Shown: positions 12,720 to 25,989, counted from the stretch's first letter. The stretch is 64,000 bases of DNA from Siphonodentalium dalli (GCA_032622095.1 CP136064.1:249707827-249771826), one strand, 5' to 3'. Program-made: numbers and translations. The notes: generated from the sequence alone by a model not told the origin.

Positions 12720-14230
12720 TCTAATATATGAGGGGGCGAAATTTTTAAATCTTTTTTATAAACCAAGTTTGATCGCAAAATAGCCCACCCTTTATAGATG
12801 TATACACATGTCCCCGAGCACATCGTGATATGGCCTAGCGGTTGAATCGACGGTAAACTCTAATGATACATAAAACATATGCCCGAACAGGAATTTAAAC
12901 CAGGAGCCCGTTGGCGGGAAGTGATATCAGCTTCCAAATATTATTTCACTAAAAAGTCATAAAGAGCATTTATTTTTGTTTTGCCTCCCTAGTCCTTATA
13001 GTGATATACATTAGAGAGCATTACGTAAATACGTAAGTGTATGCCATAAGTAATACGATTAGGAAGTATTTTTCAGTTTCAGTCGTGTTTTGAGCCCCAT
13101 TTTGATGATGAAATCTTAGGTGACTTATTGACGATTCGTTCAATATGCAGTGGCTGATCGCCTCAATAGAGTTCAGATAAAAAGAAGATACTAGTCGATA
13201 TATATCATTTCAAGCATATTTGTCGACAAGATTCGTTAAATGTATAGAAATGTTTAGATTGCAGAATGTCAACTTCACACTTCAAGCATCGATAGACTCT
13301 ACCATTAACATATTTGTGGCGTTATTGATTAGTCGAATAGTCTGGAATAGTGGCTAAAATGTAATCTGCTGATAAGTTCGTCATAATATCTTAGTGGTCG
13401 CGTATAATACGGACTATAAGATACCCCATGTCCATAACCGATACAATAAACCAACAATAACTGTTGCACGGACGAAAAAAATGTATGGCGGAAAAAGAGT
13501 TATAGTCTGTCTACGATTTAAGTGCGACGTTGAGGTCTCCACGCCGATTGTGGTCGAGTAAACGGCATTATCGCGTATATTTCGACATTCGAATGTGGCA
13601 AAAACGCTCCTTACCGTGTTAAATCAGGAGCATATCCATTTAACGGCGTTTTAAAACTTTGAGGTTAGATCAAATTGACGAGGCGAACGTTTAACATGCG
13701 GGGGAAATAACTCCATCTATCAAACCACAATTGGTATACACATCCAGAGCCGACTAAAAAAACCAGCTTGGCGTTTTTAAGATTTTGAAAACCTGTTTGA
13801 ATGCCGTTTTCGTGTGTAGTCTGTTGGGATATACAGCAGGTAGTTACTTACTTTTATGACATACTTTTACGCCAATATTAAATAATTACATGTTGTGGCG
13901 CCAATTTAGTTGGTTTATAGGGGTGTTGATACTGAATGAAAACTCGCTTTTGAACATTTTACACATTTTTGTTTACAATGTTTTTACCATCTTATACTGA
14001 AATTTGTTTACATTTATGCTTGTTTACCGCTATGCTCGAATTGAAATCAAAACATGTTACATTTACCCATATAATATTGTATACACAGAATTCTAACTTT
14101 GAAGGTATACACAATTGCACATGCATAATCGCGCAATGCTACACTATATACGGCATTTGTAAGACCCCCACTCCAGATGGTGATTCTATCGTAAATGAGC
14201 AAAACAGTGTCCCGCGATCTTAGGTCATCA
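12720..14230. other. No gene seen
   Basis: Contains a weak tRNA-like patch near 12830-12905 and a chance ORF at 13969-14223; no motif recognised. Confidence 0.5.
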
Positions 14231-14235
14231 TTTAA

Positions 14236-14652
14236 AGGCACTGGCGGCGTTCGTTGCAGAAATATTCATATTTGTTCAAATCGCAATCAACAGAAGGAAT
14301 ATTAAAAAATATATATATAGTTTTGTTCATATGACAAACATAATCAGAGCGTAAATAGTAAAGTGATATAAACGTTCTGTATTATTTCCATATCAGGAAA
14401 GCAGTAACAAATAACGCTCTTTATGTTTACCATATCCGGATCTAAACAAAAGCCAGGAAACGTAACGTTTTTTGCTTTTGTTTACATAACAAAGGGAGAA
14501 AAAAATTTGACAATAACATACTGTTTATGCCATATTTCTGATTGGTATAAGAACAAGGTCTGTCTATATTTTACTATTCTTTCTGTTTATGGCGGTTGTT
14601 GACGAAGCTGAATATTTTAACAGCATACCCACTGCAAACGCCGCCCGTATCT
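14236..14652 (+). mobile_element. TTAA-flanked MITE, subfamily B
   Basis: 417 bp with TTAA at 14232-14235 and 14653-14656. Ends AGGCACTGGCGGCGTT and, inverted, AGATACGGGCGGCGTT. Internal sequence is related to subfamily A. Confidence 0.82.
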
Positions 14653-15282
14653 TTAAAAGACAATTGCTGTCCCATAGTCAGGAGATGTGCATTTCCTTGT
14701 AGCTGATGTTATGTTGAAATTTGTGAAGAAAATAAACATAATGTTATAACATAAATTACAGAGAGAAGAATAAATCTTGTTTTCCATACAGGTATGAAGT
14801 AAATTCAGGTAATTGAATATTTCGAATAAATGTATACTATTTTATAACAAAAATATATATTTATTTAGTTAGATTTAATAAACTACATCTATATGAACTA
14901 TTTTTTGTATTATCTAGCTGACTTAACCCATACATACCCATCATATTACCAAAAACAGTCTTATTTGAGATTTGGCAGAAAGGTGATCTGGTTGTGATGC
15001 CCATGCATGTCACAGGTCTGACCCTCCCCCCCTGAAACCAAGTGTGTCAGTTTGATTCAGGGCTTGGATCACATGGACTTCTACCAATTTTCCCAAAACC
15101 AGAACAAGTGAAAGAATTTCTTTTAAAAATTACTATCCCGGTATCAGATATCCTAAACATCCCAAGTTTAGTATATTTGATACCCATTTTTGTTTCTAAT
15201 TAATTATTTTCACCTTTTCTGGTTTGGGACAATTGATTCATGTTTTCAAATCACTGAAACCGACACATTTGCCACCAAGGAG

Positions 15283-15458
15283 TGTCATATGACACACCTA
15301 GAAAAATGCCTGTGTCAGCCCAAATGTGTTATCTGACACACGCGACACACATTCTGAGGACAAATTGGACGACACATTTGGATAATTTTTTCATAACTAT
15401 ATGTGTCAGATGACCTATTTGACCGACACAGGCTTTTTTTGCAGGTGTGTCGTTTGAC
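15283..15458. repeat. Fold-back cluster of TGTGTC motifs
   Basis: Left arm 15283-15340 (CATATGACACACCTAGAAAA...ATCTGACACA) pairs with right arm 15402-15458. Further TGTGTCAGATNACC copies lie outside at 15476-15510. Confidence 0.6.
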
Positions 15459-15525
15459 CTGGTGTATGATTATATATGTGTCAGATTACCTGGATTCTGA
15501 TGACACAGAAATACTTATCAGTGCA

Positions 15526-15695
15526 TGATTGTTCAGCTGATAACGTAGTAATATATCAACAGACATTTTCAAGCATCATTAATTAAAAAACTTCTTAAAC
15601 ACCCCCGTGTACGTGGTATCGCCAACCGGAAGGTATCACCAAACAGACCATGCGGTTTTGATAAATGAACATATCTTCCCTCAGATGAATCTACA
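15526..15695 (+). repeat. Left arm of a long-range inverted repeat
   Basis: About 170 bp from ATGATTGTTCAGCTGATA to CAGATGAATCTACAT, inverted at 19277-19440. Together they enclose the split MITE and the Helitron. Confidence 0.78.
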
Positions 15696-15854
15696 TGAAT
15701 CTTTGACATCCCAAATCCTATTTGGCGACATCTCATCGAAGGATCGATTCGCGGCTTTGACCCCCGAAATTATGATGGGTACCCACACTTGGTCGCGGAT
15801 AATATTTTTGCTAACCGCTCTGTATGTATGCCTGACAATGTGATGGTTAATTAA

Positions 15855-15994
15855 AGGCACGCGAGGCCTTAGTTGTCGAAAATATTTATATTTGTTCTAA
15901 TCACCGTAAACAGAAAAACATTAAAACGCATACAGTTTCGTTCATATATACCATGACCATCACGTAAACAGCATGTTATCATAAAGATCTACTA
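15855..15994 (+). mobile_element. MITE subfamily A, left 140 bp of a copy split by a Helitron
   Basis: Begins after TTAA 15851-15854 with AGGCACGCGAGGCCTTAG and stops at ...CTACTA where the Helitron begins. Confidence 0.85.
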
Positions 15995-16014
15995 TCTATA
16001 TCTATATTTGCGAA

Positions 16015-16045
<31 letters not shown>

Positions 16046-18680
16046 GTTCTATAGAAATTCACAGGGGACCATCTAGATGATGCCAAAGGGGTCTACTAGG
16101 AGTAGCTTTTTACGAGAAAGATAATGGTCGGGGTTAGAATTTTCACAAGTGACGCCGTTGTTGTCAGGGGAAGAAAAGGGGGAGGGGCAGAACAAAAATT
16201 TGTCGCCGATTGCCACCAAACTTATATATAATCATCCCCATAATATGAGGAATCTAATGGCGTGGTTTAAATATGGAAAAAGTTGCGCCGTTCGCGTCAG
16301 GGGTGCCCGGAAGTGGGGGGGGGGGGGGGGCAGATTTTTGTTCTGTCGCTGATTGCCACGAAACTTACATATAATCATCCCCATGATATGAAGAGTCCAA
16401 CGGTGTGGTTTAAATATGTAAAAAGTGGCGTCGTTTGAGACAGGGATGAACGGAAGGGGAGAGGGGCACAAAAATTGATAAAACTTATTTTAGCGCCGAT
16501 TTCCACCAAATTGATATATATTCTTCTTCATGATACAAGGAATCTAATTGTGCGATTTAACAACGCCAAATTGTAGTTTTTGAATGAGAGATTGGGAGGG
16601 GTGGGCACTAAATTTGATAATAAGTCGCCGATGGCCACCACACTTATACAAAATCATCCCCATGGTATGAGGAGTCTAATGGCGTGGCTTTTATCTGTCA
16701 AATGCGGCCTCATTCGAGCCAGGGTTGCATTGAAAGGGACATGGGCACCAAAATTGATGCACAATTTTTTTAGCGCCAATTTCCACCAAATTGATACACG
16801 TTCTTATCCATGATACGAGGAATCTAATCGTGATTTAAAGACGCCATAGTGGTGCTGTTTCGGTGAGAGATGGAGAGGGGAGGGATTGGCACCAAATTTG
16901 ATAAAAAAAATTGTTTAGTCGCCGATTATATATCACATAAACAATCATCTCCATGATATCAGGAGTGTAATCGTGTGGTTTAAGGATGTCACAAGTGGGG
17001 CCATTCGAGTCAGTGGTGTATAGAGATGAGAGGGACACAAAACATTATATCTATATGTTTAGTGCCGATTTAGTGATACGAGGAATCTTATCGTGTGGTT
17101 TAGATACACCAAATTGGGTGAGATATATGGGGACCTTAAATTTGATACGAATTTGTATACTCGCCAATTTTCACCAATTTCATATATATGCATCTCTAAT
17201 CTCTAATGAGTCTTACTGTGTGCAGCTTGAGTCCTAAATAGGGACGGGATGGTCACCAAAATTGATACAAAATATTTTTAGTACCAATTACCATCAAATT
17301 CAGACACGTTCTTCTCAAATGATACAAGAAATAAAATCGTGTGTCTGTCTGTCTTTTTGTCTGTCTGTGTGCGTTCTATATATAACTTCACGCGGTACAA
17401 TCGAGATGGCACCAATGCGTTCTAAGAGGGGTAACATTTTACAAGGAAGATAATGGTGCGGGTTAAAATTTTCTAAAATGACGCTGTTGGTGGGAGGGGA
17501 AATTAAAAAAATATGGTGAAATAGTTTTGTCGCTGATTTCCACCAAACGAATACATAATCACCTTCGCAATATGGCGTTGTTCGAGTCAGCGTTGCATCA
17601 ACAATTGATTTAATAATTCGCCGATATCCACATATAAGTAATATACAGTCACCAGGCCATCTCCATATCATTTTAAGTAGTTGGGCGTTCACATTTGACA
17701 ATCCCGACATATGGTGACCCACATAAGTCACTTGAACAATTGTATCTTCTTAACAGTCATATTTATATGGGAATGGCAATCAAGGCATTCACACAATGAG
17801 CTAGCAAAAAGAGATAACTAGAAGAAGCATTAAACGTATATATTTATCATTCTATTGAAGAGATACATATATTCGTGCAAACTGAGAGACCTCGAACCGT
17901 CAGAGGGTTGCATATATATAATAACAAAACTTAGTCTGTTCCATTCAATACAGTTTCCACAAAAAGTTACAAATTGTCAAGAGATATGGAAGGCCTGTTC
18001 AAAAATAGTGGTCACAGTGTGCAGTCAAATATAGTTTCTTCTGATATACAAGAAAATGCAGTTAGTAGCACAAGACTTTTCAGGATCCTACCAATACTGA
18101 CATCTGACAAGGGTTTTAGTACAGACTCATCGACTGACATAAACAACTCAAAATCTCGCTCTGTGCCTGGCACATGTAGCTGATATGTTTGCGCAGCAAC
18201 ATTTCGTTTAAACTAAGAATATTTAGCCAATATATAGCACCATGAACAGAGGAGCACCTGGAAATTTCTTTGAAACATCTATATCTTAATGGAGATATGA
18301 TAGCCAGGTGTCCTCGAGATCTTAGTCCAACCCACTAGATTGATTGATACATCTCAATATGTAAAACCCAATTATCATCTTTTATCGAACTAATGTGTTT
18401 ATGATGTTCATGTATCATATTATAACGTCTAATGTATACGCAGTTGTAAATAAATAAATACTTCATTATTGGTGGAACGGATTAATCGCGATAAACAGAA
18501 TGACAATTGACAAGGTGAGCCACTACTTATATTCCATGACTGTAATAATCATGTTTTGTTATGCTATTTGAATATACAATTTATGAGAAAACGTATAACA
18601 CTTTAAGCAAGAGCATTCTCTATTCCCAACAAATATCCACAGCATACATTAACCTGAGCAACGCCGGGTAACCCTGCTAG
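15995..18680 (+). mobile_element. Non-autonomous Helitron nested in a MITE (2686 bp)
   Basis: Begins TCTATATCTATATTTG, ends CTAG, and sits between A and T of the MITE with no target duplication, which are the rules for Helitrons. A GC-rich palindrome, GGGTAACCC, lies just before the end. No Rep/helicase ORF is visible; the longest ORF (17974-18183, 69 residues, Ser-rich) is unrecognised and may be captured DNA. Most of the interior is a degenerate tandem repeat (16200-17560). Confidence 0.84.
16200..17560 (+). repeat. Degenerate ~145-bp tandem repeat inside the Helitron
   Basis: About ten copies of a unit containing CGCCGATTNCCACCAAANT followed by ATGATA(C/T)GAGGAATCTAAT. Copies start near 16203, 16347, 16492, 16625, 16772, 16918, 17061, 17160, 17280 and 17529. 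A GTCT microsatellite precedes the array (16015-16045) and a similar one recurs near 17340-17370. Confidence 0.75.
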
Positions 18681-19034
18681 TATTTTATATAAGCAAGAGC
18701 CTGATTGTGTTACAGAAGACAACACAATGCTACTGGCTAATCACACACAAATGGCATAAACGCTCTTTATTAGTTCCATATCAGGAATTCACCAACCAAG
18801 AACGCTCTTTATGTTTACCATCATACTATAAACAAACACCAGAAAAGTAACTATTTATGCTTTTATTTACATAACAATGGTCAAACATTTGACAATAACA
18901 TACTGTTTATGCGATATTTCTTATTTGTATACGGACAAAGTCTGTCTACATTTTGATGTTCTTTCTGTTTGTGGCGGTTTTTGACGGGTGGAAATATTTT
19001 CACAGGATACCCACCGCCAAGGCCAACCGTACCT
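18681..19034 (+). mobile_element. MITE subfamily A, right 354 bp of the split copy
   Basis: Resumes at TATTTTATATAAGCAAGAGC and ends before TTAA 19035-19038. The two parts add to 494 bp, the length of the intact copies, which fixes the Helitron borders. Confidence 0.85.
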
Positions 19035-19276
19035 TTAAACATATATTTTTCAATTGATACACGCATTATCCGCCGTCAATGGCTGATAATTACGTTTCAA
19101 ACGAACTACCTAACGTCAAAAGGTGTCTACTCTTTATGATAAAATCGGAAATGAGCCGGAATTGCCATTAAATTTATCGGGATGAGAGCAAGCTATGGTC
19201 GTTATCCCATTGAGGGAACATTCCGCTTTATGAAATTATGTTTTGAATAGTGGATATCATCATTCAACTAGGAGAT

Positions 19277-19440
19277 ATATAGATTCATCTGAGGGAGTTT
19301 ATCAAAACCGCATGGTCTGTTTGGCGATACATTCCGGGTTGGCGATACCACGTACACGGGGGTGTTTAAGATGTTTTTTAATTAATGATGCTTGAAAATG
19401 TCTGCCAATCAGTCTGTTGATATATCAGCTGAACAACCAT
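19277..19440 (-). repeat. Right arm of the long-range inverted repeat
   Basis: Inverse of 15526-15695; shares CCCCCGTGTACGTGGTATCG and CAGACCATGCGGTTTTGATA with small indels. Confidence 0.78.
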
Positions 19441-19640
19441 GTATAGTCATTATTACCTCATCACTAGAACCCCCTGTCCAAGTTTAGTTAATGACATTTG
19501 ATAATGTGAGACAACCGATGAGGGATTCCTTCTAATTGGCATTGCAGCAGACTTTTACAAATTTTATCAACATTTTCAATCAGGAAAATTTACCTGATCC
19601 AGGGTTAAAACATCTCTGTCTGAGCTCATCGTTTGATTAA

Positions 19641-20134
19641 AGGTACGGTTGGCCTTGGCGGTGGGTATCCTGTGAAAATAATTCCACCCGTCAAAAACCG
19701 CCACAAACAGAAAGAACAACAAAATGTAGACAGACTTTGTCCGTATACAAATAAGAAATATCGCATAAACAGTATGTTATGGTCATATTTTTGACCATTG
19801 TTATGTAAACAAAAGCCTAAAAAGTTACTTTTCTGGTGTTTGTTTATATTATGATGGTAAACATAAAGAGCGTTCTTTGTGGGTGAATTCCTGATATGGA
19901 ACGAATAAAGAGCGTTTATGTCATTTGTGTGTGATTAGCCAGCAGCATTGTGTTGTCTTCTGTAACACAATCAGGCTCTTGCTTAGGTAACATATAGAAA
20001 ATCTATATGATAACATGCTGTTTACGCGATGGTCATGGTATATATGAACGAAACTGTATGCATTTTAATGTTTTTCTGTTTACGGTGATTGGAAAAAATA
20101 TGAATATTTTCGACAACTAAGGCCTCACGTGCCT
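19641..20134 (-). mobile_element. TTAA-flanked MITE, subfamily A
   Basis: Also 494 bp, flanked by TTAA at 19637-19640 and 20135-20138. Nearly identical to the copy at 56380, so both moved or were copied recently. Confidence 0.87.
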
Positions 20135-20139
20135 TTAAG

Positions 20140-21946
20140 GTTCCACTTTTTTCTGATTTTGAAAAAAAGTAGTAAATTGTTCTTCAAAATTATGCAAAGT
20201 TTACTAACTAATGAACCCTCCACACTATTTATTTTTCAAAGTAAATGCATTTTTCATGTGAATCTGCAGATGGTTCGCCTAGCGTTAAATGAAACCTACG
20301 CATATTTGTTCCTGTGGAGAAATGAGATTCATGGGGCACAACAGTTGAAAGTCAAGTGACCACCTGATTAAATGAATGTGGCATAACTTCTCATGCTTTA
20401 TTAGATGAATCATATTATTAAATTAAACTCAAATTCCAATCTGCATTTTTATTCTGAATTTGTGTATTACTAGGGGTTTCCAATTAAAGGGACACATGGC
20501 GTAAAAGACACAATGTTTACAAACAACATCAGTTTAATAATAATAGCTATATATCAAGTTTCAACATGGGTTATGTACAAAAAATATGAAGAAAGGCCAC
20601 ATGCCCTTTATTTTATACTGGTGTAAATACTATAGGCAGCCCCCTGCGGTTGTGGAGGAGTAACAAGTATAAGAGTTAAAACAGCCTGGGCTGTGATTGG
20701 TTCAGGCAACTCTTTAAGGATTGGCCATTTATAAATGAACAATCGGAACCCAAAAAGATCATTAATATATGGTCAATCGCAACCACGCGTAGTCGACTGT
20801 CCATTTAGAAAGAACCATTAACGCTAATCATTTAATTTAATTTTTATTAACTAAATAACGGAGATATTTGAAGAAGTGTTTTTGACGAAATAACGGAAAT
20901 ATTTGAAGAAGCCCAAGTCTCCCCATGTCCACCCACCCAATAGATGAATTTGACTTATATTTCACCAGAGTTGATCTATTCTGGTGTTTCAATTTCTCAT
21001 ACAAATCGCCGTTATTTAGTAAAGGTACATTCTTTATAGAGTTATTACCCTTCAGATTAAATATGAAGCTGACATGCAGGATTATTTATATTTGTCGTGA
21101 TTTAGTGGTCAATCCCAAGCTCACGTGCCACGTGTTGCAAGATTGACCATTAATTTTTAATGAAAATTTAGGTACGGGTTGTCCATTTATTAATGGTCAA
21201 ACTTATGCGCATTAGGTGGATTGGTTGCATGAATTAGAAGAAAAATGTTGACAAAAATTCAAAGAATCATTCTACCACATACTTCATTTGCCAAGAGGCC
21301 CATTTATTAAAGGTGAAGTCTGTTGTGGTTTTTTTTAGAATTTTTAAGTGATGTCATGATTAAAAAATTACAATATTTTTTAGTGCGGAACAGATACTAG
21401 TTATGAAAACACGAACATTTGAAGTGGATTCCCTGCTAGTTGGTATTTGTTTTTTTATTGGGAAAGTTTCCACAGATGTCAAGCTTACATAATCTGAAGG
21501 CAGTTTGAGTGTTTCCATTTTGGCCTCTGATCACCAAACGTTAGCATTGAAGCATATGGAAAATATTTACACCAGTGTAACCTAAAGGTATTTTATCAGT
21601 TGACACAATTGCTTGACATGAAAACGGCCGTGACAGATACGTCGTGAACTACATCTCAATGAGTAAACATTTGTCCATTTTCGCGGTCAAATAAAAACCA
21701 CAATTTGTTAAACATCTGAAACAGACTTCAGATACACGTATAAACTAATTGTTGTGCATATTTATCTCTATTCGTGGTGGCAATTTTGATCCTTATCAGC
21801 ATTTTAACGATAAGAGCGATGTTAATTGGGGGACTATATTTTATCCAACGCATTAAATTTCAAACAAAAAATCGTGAATTGGCTGAGCGTTTTCTATGGT
21901 TTCATATTTCGTTGATAATTACAAGGCATGTGTGAGTCGAGTTAAC
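20140..21946. other. No gene seen
   Basis: A+T-rich. TTAAAGGGACAC near 20485 resembles the start of a TTAA-type element, but no partner end was found. Confidence 0.5.
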
Positions 21947-22156
21947 GTGTTATGTTATCTGACGGTTTATATTTAGGGTATAACGGTGTGGTGTTATAGG
22001 TTAATATACTGTGCAAATAATCGTTTATGGGCCCCGTCTTCGCCGTCGCCCATTAAATAAATTTGCCACAGTATATTCGCCTTGTATGTGCCTTCCCTAA
22101 ATCACAAAATACCACACCGTTATCCCGTAAATATAAGCCGTCAGATAACATAACAC
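21947..22156. repeat. Fold-back element (~210 bp)
   Basis: Outer arms GTGTTATGTTATCTGACGG...GGTGTGGTGTT and the inverse at 22108-22156. Inner arms AATATACTGTGCAAAT and TTTGCCACAGTATATT also pair. Confidence 0.65.
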
Positions 22157-22798
22157 TATATACGATAATTGCAACTATTTCTTTTCAATAAAACTATCCG
22201 ATTTCTATGTCTATTGTAATATGTTATTATGTATGTTTCGTTTATATTTGAAACCTACTTGCGTTTTATGTTATGTTTATTTGGGAAATACAAATTCAAA
22301 TTTTGTGAGAGAAAAAAAAAGGATCTCAACAAACAGAATACAATTGTCATATTCCACATGGAAGTGGAACTAGATATGTGCCGACATGGAATTACGGGGG
22401 GTGTTGCCCTCATCTGTGGACAATGCCCAACTCTAAAACTATTTAGAGCACAGTCCCGTTGTTGCAATCGTTCCCTGATTTTAGGTATAGCACACCAATT
22501 CCCAAGGCTGGCGAAGGAATAGTTCAGTCAGTAATTATCCCATTGTTATGCGCACGTAACTCATAACAGACAAATCGCACGGGCGCTTCAGAGTGGGACC
22601 AGTCCGTGTTGTTTCGGACATATCTATTCACATTCAACGGCGATCAGTTCATGTTAATCACGTCTTTGGGCGTGGCTAACTGGCTATTGTGTCCAATCGC
22701 AGCCAGAGCACGGATTGTGCGTCGTGATCAAAATACGCTCAAAGGCACATTTCCAGTTGATTGCATTATGTGGGATCAATTGTGCTCTAAGTCGGTCA

Positions 22799-22877
22799 GA
22801 GCACGTGAATAGTTCTTTACCAGAATAAATCTCGTCTTCGACTTAATTGATTCTGGTAATGAACAATTCGCGTGCTC
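22799..22877. repeat. Hairpin with ~28-bp arms
   Basis: GAGCACGTGAATAGTTC and its imperfect inverse GAACAATTCGCGTGCTC, with ACCAGAAT/ATTCTGGT closing a ~23-nt loop. Confidence 0.65.
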
Positions 22878-23405
22878 TAACACTTACGTAAAAATAACAC
22901 AAATTTCTTCACATTATCAAATGTGAAAGTTTCTGTTTTTATACCACAATGTTCTTACTTTTGATTAAACTTTTAAACTGAAATTGCCATAAGTTGGACA
23001 GTTTCCACTATAATGCATGTTAGGCTACACATTTCCAACAATTGGAAAGCTTAAGGTACCAGTTGGTCTATTCCAACCAAAGAGGTACAAATTTTATTTT
23101 CCAGATATCGGTCTGGTTCAAGGATGAAGTGCAGTTTGACATAACAGGTTGGGCATACTCAAAAAGTATTAACTTCCACACTCTAAGTAAACTGTTACTC
23201 GCAAGGCAAAGTTGATACTTCCATCTTCGCAGGTAGTAATCCCATTTCTTACATTTAGTTTACCACTGACAAATTATTTAACAATTTTCTAAATTCAATG
23301 AAGATAAATGGAAATAAATTATATACAACTAACATAATATGACGTGCATTGGGCACGAGAAAACAGAATGTCAAGATGGTGCATGAGAAATCAAATATAA
23401 AAAGG

Positions 23406-23449
23406 ACACACACACACACACCCTCACACACACACACACACACACACAC
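23406..23449. repeat. CA microsatellite
   Basis: (CA)n interrupted by CCCT. A shorter CA/TA run is at 24314-24338. Confidence 0.95.
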
Positions 23450-24751
23450 CCACATCAGAAACAGGACCAAAAAATATTCGGAAAAAAAACATGGCAACCA
23501 GTTGGAAAACTGTAAATGGAGCAATATAAAATTCCTCACAGTTGGTATTTGGTCTGGTTCTCATGGAGCTACACAGCTAAAAATTTCGAAGCTTGGCGTT
23601 TGACACCAAACGGAAACCGTGTAGCCACGTTCATATATATATATATGAGGAACAGGAGGTGATTAGAATTCAATCTGGTAGTCGTCTAACATTAATGTTT
23701 AGGTGACCCCAACTGGTATCAAACTGGAAAAAAGTTTCTATCCATCTAAAACAATTACTAATAATTGCACACAAGTTGACCCATCTGTAAAATATAATGT
23801 AAATGTAAACATGTGCTCGGACTAAATTTTCAAATAATTATTCTTCAACTCTTATTCTTCAAATAAAATTATTACCCATTCAGAAAATAAGTGATGATAA
23901 GGTAAGTGAATCTCAAATATTATTTTCGCTTCCAAAAAAACAACAACATATTTTGCAGCAAATAATTTCAAGTTGCCTATTCTCGCGGTAAACATGTGTT
24001 TCTGGTCATGTCAAGTGAGGTCCGCTGATCCTTAACAGATAACAATTGAAAATTAAATCAAGTACGCAAAACGGCAGAAACAAATAAATTTTTATAAAAT
24101 AGATCTCGCACCAATACACTAACTTCGGGTGGCATGGCTCTCTTAACTTGCGAGTCCGGATTTATAATAGAGTAAGCCTGACCATGTGCACGACGTCACA
24201 AATAAGGACATAGCTATATAAGCCGAACCAAACTTGATGGTCAGTTTCAATGATCGTTCAACGTAGAAGCATTTTGGCCATTGGGCGGCTTGTTGATAAT
24301 TGAATAATTATCACCACACACACACACATATATATATTGTGTCTGAATATCCATCAGTCACATAATATACGATGTATGCATTTTTATATCTGCTAGTTTG
24401 TTTATGCTCTCGAACTATAGCTGTAATGTCAGGAGGTGTGTTTTAAGTATAGATACTCAGTTCGGGAAGTGAATGAGAGCAAATAATTTCACGAGACCTG
24501 GTTATGCTGTTTCCGTTTATAGATGGGGCATCAAGCGTCAAGCTTCGAAATTTTAACATGGTTGATCATTTGGCCTTAAGACACTCCCCCGTCTGGTTTT
24601 ACCATTTACATATAAGTTGAGCTGCGTTGAAAGCAGACAATATAGTAACAACAACACGACCGACGCCTTAGACTATAGATCTCAATGACAATTCCCCAAT
24701 CTTCCTTTGTTCAAACATCAATATTGACAGTTCAATAAACGACGTGAGTGA

Positions 24752-25146
24752 GGATACGTTCATACGCTGGCAAGTTTTCACGGTATGTTTTTGCGGGCAT
24801 GTCGTCATAGAAAACCACATGGTGCCAGAATATGAACGGAAACAAGTACATAACGTGCATCTTTACCAAAGCGAAAGCCATGAGAAGTAAAAATTTAGAT
24901 AGTTCCACTTGTAACTGTGCTACTGGAATTTGCCTTCAAATGCCTGAGATAATTGCATGCTATGCAAAGGCAAATTCCGGTAGCATCGCTACAGGTGGAA
25001 CTACAGAGATATTACGTCGCACGTAGTTAGCTGTGGTACAGATGTACATTATGTGCTTGTTTCCGTTCATATTCAGGCGCCATGTCGTTTTCTAATACAA
25101 TATGCAGACCATACCGTGCAAACTTGCCAATGTATGAACGTACCCT
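24752..25146. repeat. Nested fold-back element (~395 bp)
   Basis: Outer arms around GATACGTTCATAC and GAATATGAACGGAAACAAG pair with 25035-25146. An inner inverted pair (GTTCCACTTGTAAC... / ...TACAGGTGGAACT) lies at 24901-25008. Confidence 0.68.
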
Positions 25147-25657
25147 TAATGTTGAAGGTCGCACGATGGATTGTGGCCCTATAGTCCTGAGCCATCCTAT
25201 ACATTTGTAGTGATATGACATCAGTGGACATATAAGCGACATTGGATGATAAATCGTGCATTTCTCCATGACCCCCTGGACTACTTGTCATTTACATATC
25301 TTGTGTAACTCTTCTGAATCATAATGACAACAAAATAATGTTTATAAAACAAGATTTCAAACTACAAAATAGCTTTCTTATAAATACAGTCCTGAGTGTT
25401 TGGTTATACAGCTAAAATGAAATGTGTCTTGATTGGGGTGCTAACAAGACAACGTTACCCTTATTGGTATGATGCAGGTAAGCTCCGAACGTTGCCGTGG
25501 GGTCGCCAGAAGTTTCTTTTCTAAACAATATTAATTTTAAAAAGTGTGTTCCGGACAGGTGTCTTCGGTTTGTATTCATTATATTATACCCGGAGACTAT
25601 ATAAAATTTATCAGGAATAGATATATGACCTTCAAGTCATAGTATTATATTCAAATA

Positions 25658-25821
25658 CAGTAATGCTCTAATTAATCGACCTCTTAACCACAGCAGAATT
25701 ATGGGTAACTTTTCAGGATTTAGTCGGAAATATGGCTTGTTGCCATTCATCGGAAAGCTCTCGGCGAGAGTTACCCATAATTATGCTGTGGTTAAGAGGT
25801 CGACTAATTAGAGCATTACTG
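25658..25821. mobile_element. Fold-back MITE with TA flanks (mariner/pogo-like)
   Basis: Arms of ~53 bp: CAGTAATGCTCTAATTAATC at the left and its inverse at the right, separated by ~56 bp. TA lies at 25656-25657 and 25822-25823. TA flanks with CAGT ends suggest a Tc1/mariner-superfamily derivative. Confidence 0.7.
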
Positions 25822-25989
25822 TATTTGTTTGTTTGGCGGAAAATATTCAAATAAGCAGAAAAAATCGACTCGACCCACAATCCATTTCCGGTAGGTAATA
25901 CCTTGAGATTCGTTTGAGGTAACTTTATTGACGTTCCAGAGTTTATGGCTAGCCTAGTCATGGACTAGCCGATGTGGGGGGGGGGGGAG

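Larger units (their letters stand above)
22160..24750. other. No gene seen
   Basis: Holds the 22799 hairpin and the CA repeats listed above; ORFs are short and unremarkable. Confidence 0.5.

Noticed and set aside
12830-12905. tRNA-like patch (TGGCCTAGCGG ... GGAATTTAAACC)
   Set aside because: Box A is fair but box B is degenerate, and no cloverleaf or SINE body could be drawn; at most a relic.
16232-16471. Minus-strand ORF with a run of prolines inside the Helitron
   Set aside because: Produced by the G-run at about 16314-16331; no conserved domain.
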